Source: Cliona cf. orientalis (lineage: Eukaryota; Porifera; Demospongiae; Clionaida; Clionaidae). Taken from it: a stretch of DNA of 64,000 bases. A program made the position numbers and the translations under genes. Of the stretch, positions 55,958 to 64,000 are shown in pieces (within the stretch, counting starts at the first letter, position 1; every line of letters begins with the position of its first letter). The notes under the pieces are model-generated. The model was not told the DNA's origin. It saw nothing but the letters and a program-made list of their open reading frames with translations, and ran no database searches. The DNA lies in contig OZ005697.1 of assembly GCA_963930775.1 (NCBI GenBank), positions 3,246,292 to 3,310,291 on the forward strand, in the 5' to 3' direction.

Positions 55958-57410
55958 ATGGAGATGCAGGATATTTATAACATCCCAAAGCCATCAAAAG
56001 ATGACATCGGCATTGCTTATGGTGACATTACGACTGTTGAAAGTATGAAACGTGACTTGAAAAAGATAAAGCAGTTGCTGCTATCTGTTGGATTGTTGCT
56101 GGCCATATTTTTCACAGTGTCTCTCATTGCTGCAATAGTAGCAGTCTTAGCTTACTCCAAACCTGCTGGTTCACAAATAAGCAAAAGCGATGTTCAAAAT
56201 ATTGCATCCAATGAATTGCTCCGCATCCTCAATGAAACAGCTCCTGATCAGGAGGAAAAGATCGATTTGCTTCAACAGATGTTCATAAGAAATCTCTCGT
56301 TCCAGTTGGAAAAGCTGTATGTGTTTCAAACAAATCTTTCATTAATCAACGAGCAAGTTGGTGCTATGAAAGGTCGTCTTGATGGATTAGATCTGCTCTT
56401 AAATACTAATTTGGATACTGTGAGAGAAGAATTAATAAGCCTTTCAAACATAACAGAGATTACTTCAACAAGAAGAGATATTACCGAACTTAGGACAGAG
56501 ATTAGTGAGCTACGTACTTCATTCAATGGAGATACTTCATCCCTGATGGTCAGACTTAATGCACTAGATTCTCATGTGACTACAAACTATACGTCATTGA
56601 CAAATCAAATTTCAAGTCTTCAGCTTTCATCAAATAGGACCATTACTTCAGTTATATCTGACATTGCAACACTGAGACGTGACGTTAGTAGCCTTCAAAC
56701 CTCAACAACTAACTCGATCTATCAATTCGGTCACAACTCAAATCAATACTCTGAGTGGCACGCACAGTAGAGACACCTCATCACTTTCAAGTCAGATTAC
56801 AACCCTTCAACAACAAACGGACGCTTCTATCGATACAGTTACAAGCAGAATCAACACCCTAAGCACCACACACACTAATGACAACTCATTACTTACGAAT
56901 CGGGTTAGTGGTCTTCAAAGCACAACAACCAGCCTCAGTGGTTCTATTTCAACAATCAACTCTCGCCTGTCTAGACCAGTTAATATCTTTCAGGGTTGTT
57001 ATGAAGATACTCGATCGTGCACTTTAAGTACTGGTGCTGGTGCTGGTGCTGAGCATATTAAGCCATATTGTCAAACTACGTATTTAGATATCAACTATAG
57101 TGTAAGTCTAACTATATACTCGATCATAACTTGGACTAGCTAATTTTATTGTTAATGGCAGCAATAATTAAATTTACAGGGTCATCGGACTATGGATATC
57201 AGATGTGACTTCAGTAGAGAGCGTGCGTATTGGGCAGTGGAATCCGCAAGCCTCCAGAGAAGTAGTAATGGCAACAGTGTCAGGTGCAAATGTGATCTGA
57301 CTGACCCAAGCACTGATGGGCACACTACAGTGAGCTTACCTAATACCATCAACTGCATCCTTATCATCCTCAGATGTCCAACATCACAGACTGTTGTTAG
57401 CTCAACCTGA
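55958..57410 (+). CDS. Type II membrane protein with coiled-coil stalk, frameshifted
   Basis: Two exons: 55958-57101 and 57180-57410, joined in phase 0 (gtaagt donor, ttacag acceptor). A short cytoplasmic N-terminus with KKIK is followed by one membrane helix (residues 39-66) and no signal peptide, so the bulk should be outside the cell or in the lumen. The stalk has several N-glycosylation sequons (NET, NLS, NIT, NYT, NRT) and repeated Ser/Thr-rich heptads (SSLSSQITTLQQQT, DTVTSRINTL). The Cys-rich end starts GCYEDTRSC. Near 56695-56735 the frame shifts by one base (frame 1 stops at 56770). It may be a pseudogene, an allele or an error. I do not recognise the Cys-rich domain; a receptor- or lectin-like role is only a guess. 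Confidence 0.65.
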
Positions 57411-58744
57411 ACACATGCATGCAAGACTTTGACTGAGTGGAGTGAGTAGACTTAGTCAGTGTGTTGTAATTCAGAAACCAATTGTTGTAGTAGGCTCCAT
57501 TAGTTACTAGCAGCTATAATATAGTTAGCTATAATTGATGTTTTCTTACTGAAAAAGTACCTTTTTAGGCTTTGAAATAATATATATTCATGATTTGTGA
57601 GAACATAATTTTGCTCTATAACTATTTTGCATGCCATTGGTCATTACAGAGATAGAATATGAAAAATTTCATGTAGTCATGTAGAGATCTGATTCTTGTT
57701 GATAGCATTCATGCTGATTAGTTGGGCACTAAATTTTATCCTGTACATGTGATCTCATGTATGCACAGTTCAATGTTACTGTATGCTCATGTATTTTAGA
57801 ATGCAAGATTAAAATTAATTATTTTGGGTGTGTATGTATGTACCTGAGTACTAAAACAGCTACTGTACTGCTGTTGGGTGGCTCCCTTACGTGCACTAGC
57901 TGGCCTGCTCTACTTACTTAGACGTATCCACATGACTACAACACTATAATAATTATTATATTGGGGACAGATTGAACTTGTCATCGAATGTAGTAACTTT
58001 AGTTGCCAGTGTGGCTGTTTGGGATGTCGACAGCAGACATTAAATTTTGGATGGGCAGGTATCAGGGTTCAAGAATGGATCCAGACTCACTAACTACGTA
58101 CATGGAACGAGTGAAGATCTTCATCCAAGCTATTAATGGGATCACATGTAGCATGTGCAACTGAGGATACCTAGCCTTGTCCCCAGCGTGTAACATTGAA
58201 AACGTGGGATGGCCATGGCCTGGGGATGAGGCTAAGGATACCCATATTCCTTTAATAACATGATCCACTTGACAATGTATTTAGTGTGAAATAGTATACC
58301 CCAATGACCCTATAGTAGGAGTTCACATGTTGGTTTTGCCTTCATATGGATCATGCATGCTGAACAGTAGCTATAATATTTAATTTATAATATTATTAAT
58401 TTAAGCCTCGTCACATACGGTAGTCGTTCTGTCTGTCTGTAACCACACTAGCTCAGGCTAGCTAAATACCTCGTGTGCGAGTCCAATTTGCAGTGTTGTA
58501 AGGTTCCTTATGGCGTTCCAAACGCATGATTCAGTGTGGTGTGGATATCTCCCAGAATGCTTTTTTCCGCCAGTTTTGGTGTCATTTGCTGATTCTACAA
58601 ATGCAAAAGCACAAGATATGTCTATACAAAGCACAAAAGTGTTGATTTCATCTACATGGACGTACTATGAACAAAATCAATATTATAGCTACTCTCATTA
58701 TGACTTACTTGCATATAATATACCTTAAGAACACTTTTGAAGTT

Positions 58745-58960
58745 TGCGGGTACTAAATTAGCGAAATTAGCGATTTTTCCCGATTTTCGCTAATATTTGT
58801 ACTCGAGAATATTAAAATTTCAACATTTTCGAATAAATAGAATGTTAATTTTGAAAACTCGCTAAAAATTAATGAGAAAATTTAATGAGTACCCGCTAAA
58901 CGCACTCTTTCCAAATCCGCTAAAATTTGTACCCGCGAATAATCGTAGCCCTACGGTAGA
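58745..58960. mobile_element. MITE-like inverted repeat
   Basis: 'gcgggtactaaattagcg' near the left is inverted as 'gctaaaatttgtacccgc' near the right, followed by a 'ccctacggta' end like other TACCGTA families. The left end is eroded. Confidence 0.45.
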
Positions 58961-59860
58961 ATGACCTTGTATGTAATCCTCGGCGCATGCGTAGTAGGCA
59001 TGTTACAATACTCGGTCACCACAGTCTTCCTCGCTATATAGCTCCAGGCGAGATTTCGACGGATGAATCAGACGACAGTGGCTTCTTTTCAACTCGAAGG
59101 GTAATCCCTTTAAGTTTAATGGGAGTCTAGATTCAATGGAACGTGGAACGGTGGAATGGAATAATGGAACGATGGAATGGAATAGTGGAATGGTGGAATG
59201 GTGGATCGAGCTACTAACGACCCTGTACCGTTTGTACTCGTAGAAGTGGACCAATTGGGCATGCGCACTAGCAATTGACATTGAATAAACATGGATGGTC
59301 TGGATACAAGGCTACCTGTCACTGGACAATTATCAACATCTCTACAAGTGTGTGAAAAGGAGCCTGTGTATGAGTTGTTGTGTTACGCATAGCTATAGCT
59401 ATCTAACAGACAAATTATTCTCAGTGGAGTATCATATCAGCCCCTGGCACACACCTAGTCTGTGATAACTAGCTACTGAAGCATTGATTGCCATCATTGG
59501 ACCCTGGCTGAAGGAGGAACGAAGAGGACCACATTCAGGGAGATCGAAGTATGCAATACAGTGGAGAATTATGCACACCCATACACATCATAGTAGTCAC
59601 TCACGGTACTGTCAAAACACTCACAATGTCATAAATTATTAGGATTTGACGGTAGTGAATATTAACAATCCTTTTGAAACAACAATGTATTATATCAAAT
59701 ACAATACAAAAGTGGTACTAGATCTATATGCTTAAACTTTAATATGAATATTTGATTGATTGACTACGGCATCCAGCCGAGTGCCACAGTTGACATGATC
59801 ATCACCCGGGCCCGGGGGAGCTAGTATTATGATAACTTATCTATTCAATAGATGTAAGCA

Positions 59861-60193
59861 GTGGCGGATCTAGGATTTGTTGAAGGGGGGTTCTGTTCTA
59901 TTCTTACGTGCGAAGCGCGCGCGAAAAATTTAGAAACCACGCCCACTTTCGGTTAAAACCACGCCCATTTTCGATCGTTTTTAGAACAACTACCAGCCCC
60001 TACCAGTTCAATCGATGCATTTTGAACGAATTTTCTGCTAAAGCATGCTAAGGTGAGCCATAGCAGCAGTTTTCTTAGTTCTCTAGCCAGAGAGGGGGGT
60101 TCCAGTTAGTCTATCATCAGTACTTCTTACAACTAGGTGCAGCCCAAAGGGGGGTTCTATCGAAACCTCCGAAACCCCCTAAATCCGCCACTA
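59861..60193. mobile_element. hAT-like MITE with CAGTGGCGGATCTAGGA ends
   Basis: Left cagtggcggatctaggattt; right inverted agtggcggatttaggggg. 'aggggggttct' occurs in both arms. GTAAG flanks both ends as a possible remnant of target duplication. Common animal hAT MITE type. Confidence 0.75.
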
Positions 60194-60912
60194 GTAAGGG
60201 GCACCGTGACTGATAGAACTACCCAGGCCTTGGTCCCAGGCAGTGCCAGGGATACTAGCATTCAAGGCCATAATATTATGGCATGGCAACAGGCTGAGCA
60301 ACAAATTAAATAGGCACCATACTACGGCATTCTGCATGTCCGTGCTGGAAGTAGCAGTATAATACTGTCTAGATCTATAGCTAGACTATCAGCATGTACC
60401 CTATGGCTTTTGCCTCTCTGTCTTTTTCCGAGTCTACATCCCTGGCCTATTCTTCTCTCTTGCCTTTCTGACTCTGCTCAAGCTGAGCTGCATAGTGCGC
60501 ACGCGCGAATAAGTGGTGTGGAAATAAACCCGAAGCTGATCTGAGTGGCGACTCGATCGCTGTAGTCTTCTATGGGCGTCGTTTTACCTGCCATAGCTCA
60601 AGCCAAATCAAGTAAATGTAATTGTCTGTCGGTTTAAGATGCAGCACCGGGAATGGAGGCTGGCACGGAGCTCCTCTCGGTGGACTGTGAGTGGTGTAGA
60701 TGTTGGTGTGCTTCATTTGGACTCATACCATGGTCATGTGCGTGGTGCCCTGTCCGTCTAGCCTAGAGCTAGGGAACTACCTTAGAATCTTGCCAATTCA
60801 GTCCGATATGAAAGAGTTCTAGTGTTATTCTCTTTTTCTTTTGTGTGTGCTTAGTCATGTTTTTTCTGTGTGTTGTGTTTTATGCACTCCCTATCAGGGG
60901 CTGAAATCAAAT

Positions 60913-61923
60913 TTAAGGTACCATTTAATTGCGTGGGCGTGAGCGTCAGGATTGGCTAATTCAATTAGCGAATCGTGAAGGGGCGTGGCCGAAGAGGCCA
61001 TACGAGTGCTTTTGGCCGCGGGTGGGCGTGTCCAGAATCGGCCAGGGATGATTATGCGCGTGTAATTAGCGACCGGAAATAGCCCCTGAAGAAAACACCG
61101 GTAATTGCCCACATCAAAGCAAGATCAAAGCATTCTTTCTTAACTATTAACCGCAACGACAAAAAAAAAAAAAAAGCTTAATTAGGCCTAATTATGCATG
61201 TGGGCGTGTTCCTGGCACTGTGTGGAGTGTGTGCATGTGCGTTAATGCAGGTTTTATTGCTTCCGATTGGGCGTGGCTTCACGGGCCAGTGCTTGGATAT
61301 CGGCGCATAAGACTTGACCTCGGCGATAGGTGGGCGTGTCCCGGATGCGGTGGTGACCTTTGAACCCCGCCAGGAGGCTTTGGGGGCGTGGCAGGAGGTC
61401 AAAGGTGAGGCCATGTCTGTTAATGAGGCACTGTACGGCGGTGCGATCGAGGGGCCTGTACGGCCGGACGGAAGCTGACGATGGTTTGAAGCGGATGTGG
61501 TTGCGATGACGTGTTGTTACTCCGCCCACACAGGAAATGAGGTGAGCTCTTGCGTGGGCGGTGTGGCAGAACGGCCTCCAAGTGTTTGTGTGTGTTTTGG
61601 CCTTGAGGAAGCTGTGTGTTTTAATTGGGATTGATTGTGGGCTTCCGGTGGACATCCGGTGGTTAGTAGGCACTTGATTGAGAATGGCGGTCCTTGGGGA
61701 ACAGGGTGGGGCTGTTTTGGGCGTGGCCTGGCCCCTCCCTTCCGGCTCGGCTTCCGGTCCATGGAGGATATTAAATGAACACTTCCGGCTCTAGCAGCCA
61801 CACCCCTGAGACCTGTGCAATTAAAAGGGCGTGGTTACACAACATGCACCTCACTAATGACTTTGATGTGGTTTAGGTGTCATATCCCCCACCTCACGCC
61901 CACGCAATTAAATGGTACCTTAA
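60913..61923. mobile_element. TTAA-ended, GC-rich 1-kb element
   Basis: Perfect inverted ends of about 31 bp start TTAAGGTACCATTTAATTGC (60913-60943) and return at 61893-61923. TTAA at both outer edges fits a piggyBac-type target. The interior is GC- and CpG-rich and contains a long A-run (61160-61174). No transposase. Confidence 0.82.
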
Positions 61924-62526
61924 TCATTTAATCATACAGGGTCGTTAGTCACAGTTGCCCATTCCACTATTCCACCGTTCCACCATTCCACTATTCCATT
62001 CCACCGTTCCACTGTTCCATTCCACCGTTCCACGTTCCATTGAATCTAGACACCCAAGTTTAATACCCTTTTCTACGTGCAACATTGAAGGGGAAGCTAC
62101 TATATTATATATCATTATATTGTCGTTGCCATGCCTGCTTGTGCACTTAGCCTTAATTGCAACACGCCAAGGGTTTTGTGCTGTAGAGAGCTCTCAGTAG
62201 TCTTTCAAGCATCCTTACCTGTCCCATCATCAATAGTTCTCCTAATCTAGTTAATTACAACTACCATTGCTATGTCAAACATGCCAGTTTGTGAATAATA
62301 AACAAATCAGCATGTTTATACAAACTTATCCCATGAGAGTTTTCATGATTACAGTAATTGTTACAACTTATGGAGAACAGAACACTAGCTACCTATATAA
62401 TTATCGAATTCATCTATCATGGGAATAGTTAGCTACTGTGACGGTACTACTCACAAAGTTGTGGCAAATGTGTCAGTTTTGATAGCTATTCATGTTTGAC
62501 ATACTGCTAGTAGTATCAATAATTAA

Positions 62527-62985
62527 GGGGGCTTGTCCAAAGTCCTTGTGGAAAAATTAACGTCATTATGACGTTAGGGGGGAGGGGGTCATGACGTTTT
62601 ACAACTGCACTGTCAGCAGACTTGAGCTTTAGTTGTGATTATGCATTCTTGTGGTTGAACAAGTCTAGACACACCTCCAGCAGTGTCAAATTTGCATTTT
62701 AGTGACAGCTGTGTCAAGCACTATGTAGCTAAAAGTGTACACGTAGCTACAGGCAAGCAAGAAACTGTCAAAGAAGCACAGGTATGCAATGAATCCATGA
62801 AGACATAGCTAGCACTGTAGAATACAAGTAAATACTGAATGTGTGGGCTAAATGGAGCAGAATCAGAGTTGCAGTGTTGAATCTATGCTGAAATGCTGTG
62901 ACGTTAAGAGAGGAGGAGGAGGGGGGTAAAAAGTTAACGTCATAATGACGTTAATTTTTCCACAAGGACTTTGGACAAGCCCCCT
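62527..62985. mobile_element. MITE with about 50-bp arms and an internal 'acgtcattatgacgt' palindrome
   Basis: Left gggggcttgtccaaagtcct, on to 'gtggaaaaattaacgtcatt'; the right arm repeats it inverted (about 62932-62985). Each arm contains AACGTCATTATGACGTT, itself a palindrome. About 460 bp. Confidence 0.87.
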
Positions 62986-63244
62986 AACTTGATTATGAGA
63001 ACTATGATGGACGGGTAGTGTGCGCAACTGAGGCAATCCATAACAGATTAATTAATGTGATCACCTGTGATACAGTCTACGCTAAGACCACCTTAATTGG
63101 CTCTGGAATGCGGTTTGAGCAGCTGTACAGTAGTATATGGGCGACCGCATGGTGGAATAATGCATGTACTAAAATTTTCGTAGCTACCTGGACATAAGAG
63201 ATGTAAGCTACACACTTAAAACACACGGTGCAAAGGGATTGTAG

Positions 63245-63409
63245 AACACCTGGGAGTACAAGATCATAGATTCTGGCCGCTCATTCGAGCAGAACAAGGC
63301 CAAACGGTCCTTAGGCGAGTCTGGCCGCCTCCAACTTCAGTTGAGTGTTCAACATGCAGCAAATAGCCTCCAGCAGTTCATAGTTACAAATCTAGGAGCT
63401 AACTTTCAG
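63245..63409 (+). CDS. Possible orphan coding exon
   Basis: 165 bp open in phase 0 from acceptor attgtag (63244) to a strong donor cag|gtaagtat (63410). It encodes 55 residues, including SFEQNKAKRSLGESGRL and QLSVQHAANSLQQF, with more even base composition than its surroundings. I do not recognise it. A similar 'gagtgttcaacctgcagcaaa' string returns at about 63680. It could belong to a gene running off the right edge, or be chance. Confidence 0.28.
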
Positions 63410-64000
63410 GTAAGTATCTTGACAAATACTGGAGACATACCGTTGTCGTTACCTCCAGAAACACCAGCTCAAATATCAGAAATAATTCAACAGTTCTCAC
63501 AAAAATAGCTTCATGTACAATACTGTAGTACTAACTAAACTGAACTGAGGCTAATAGATCTACCTTACTACTAGTCTCTGTAACAGGTTTCAACTCCCTA
63601 CCTACAACTGTTTGTTATTTATGAACCGATCTTCATGGCCATCTCCAGTCATCGCTCTGTTTCGGCGAAGTTCAAGCGAGTGTTCAACCTGCAGCAAACT
63701 GTCCTGGCTGCTTGATTAATTGGTCACATGAACATTCCATCCCATAGATCATTGGCCTGCCTTGGCTTCCGGTAAATCCTTGCTCGTGTTCAGATATAGC
63801 TGCACAAAATCTCAAAAAAGTGAATTTGTAGCCGTGTCGACCAGTGGTGTGACGTCATGCATAGGGCTTTAATCGCTGTTAGCTTACGCGAGGCATGCGC
63901 AAATAATTATATTCATAGACCACCCTTCCTGACTGTGGCGCGCGTATACGTCTACCGCGGTTGATTGATGATAACATTCCATAGTACCACTTAAGGAGGT

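Larger units (their letters stand above)
59095..62075. mobile_element. Foldback element with ggaatggt satellite-like arms
   Basis: Two inverted arms, about 59095-59235 and 61935-62075, share 'gtctagattcaatggaacgt', runs of 'ggaatggtggaatgg'-type 5-10-bp repeats, and an inner 'actaacgaccctgta'. They bound about 2.7 kb that holds a hAT-like MITE and a TTAA-ended element. This is the Foldback/Galileo-like layout; no transposase is present. Confidence 0.75.
57411..64000. other. Right flank, no firm gene
   Basis: Outside the transposons listed and one possible exon at 63245-63409, no coding sequence with family resemblance is visible. 61.0-61.8 kb is unusually GC-rich and full of 'gggcgtgg' but its open frames start at non-ATG codons and match nothing I know. 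Confidence 0.5.

Noticed and set aside
61254-61801. Open frames of 94-139 codons on the minus strand
   Set aside because: The 139-codon frame starts at GTG, not ATG, the residue pattern matches no known family, and both lie inside the GC-rich TTAA-ended element.

Overview
This is animal nuclear DNA: intron-rich genes with GT-AG splice sites, a mitochondrial cytochrome c gene, a CCDC13-like ciliary gene, an eIF2-alpha-kinase-type catalytic domain, and very many short inverted-repeat transposons. Small introns in the denser genes and the gene content fit a non-bilaterian animal; a demosponge is my best guess, but the species cannot be proved from the window. No bacterial operons, CRISPR arrays or viral genes were seen.

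Layout. 1-3.4 kb holds no recognised gene, only transposon remnants. At 3.4-4.1 kb (minus) is cytochrome c, lacking only its last short exon. At 5.6-18.9 kb (plus) is gene 1, an 18-exon gene whose exon phases all agree and which encodes 2,011 residues: CCCH zinc finger, His/Gln-rich linker, HELZ/HELZ2-like superfamily 1 RNA helicase, Pro/Gln-rich linker, then a complete PKR/PERK-type (EIF2AK family) protein kinase. Only 224 bp after its stop, gene 2 starts on the same strand (19.15-52.5 kb). It is a diverged tandem paralogue with the same helicase-kinase order and the same intron phases, but with no visible zinc finger, a different Ser/Pro/Gln-rich N-terminus, AT-rich exons and introns swollen to as much as 9.2 kb by transposons. 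Its helicase exon carries a one-base frameshift in an A5 run.

Inside gene 2 introns lie an apparently intact Tigger/pogo element (31.6-34.9 kb) that carries, besides its transposase, a divergently oriented HIRAN-like ORF; a Crypton-type tyrosine recombinase fragment (40.6-41.0 kb); RecQ-like remnants; and many MITE families. Past gene 2 are a single-exon CCDC13-like gene (52.8-54.6 kb, minus) and a type II membrane coiled-coil protein gene with a frameshift (56.0-57.4 kb, plus). From 57.4 to 64 kb there is a large foldback element with a nested TTAA-ended element, further MITEs, and one possible orphan exon near the right edge.

How the main genes may work together (inference): HELZ2 and PKR are separate interferon-linked RNA-response proteins in vertebrates. 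Here an RNA helicase of the first kind and a kinase of the second kind are predicted on one polypeptide, twice in tandem. That suggests an RNA-sensing helicase that directly drives translational arrest by phosphorylating eIF2-alpha. This fused pair is the most interesting candidate system in the window.
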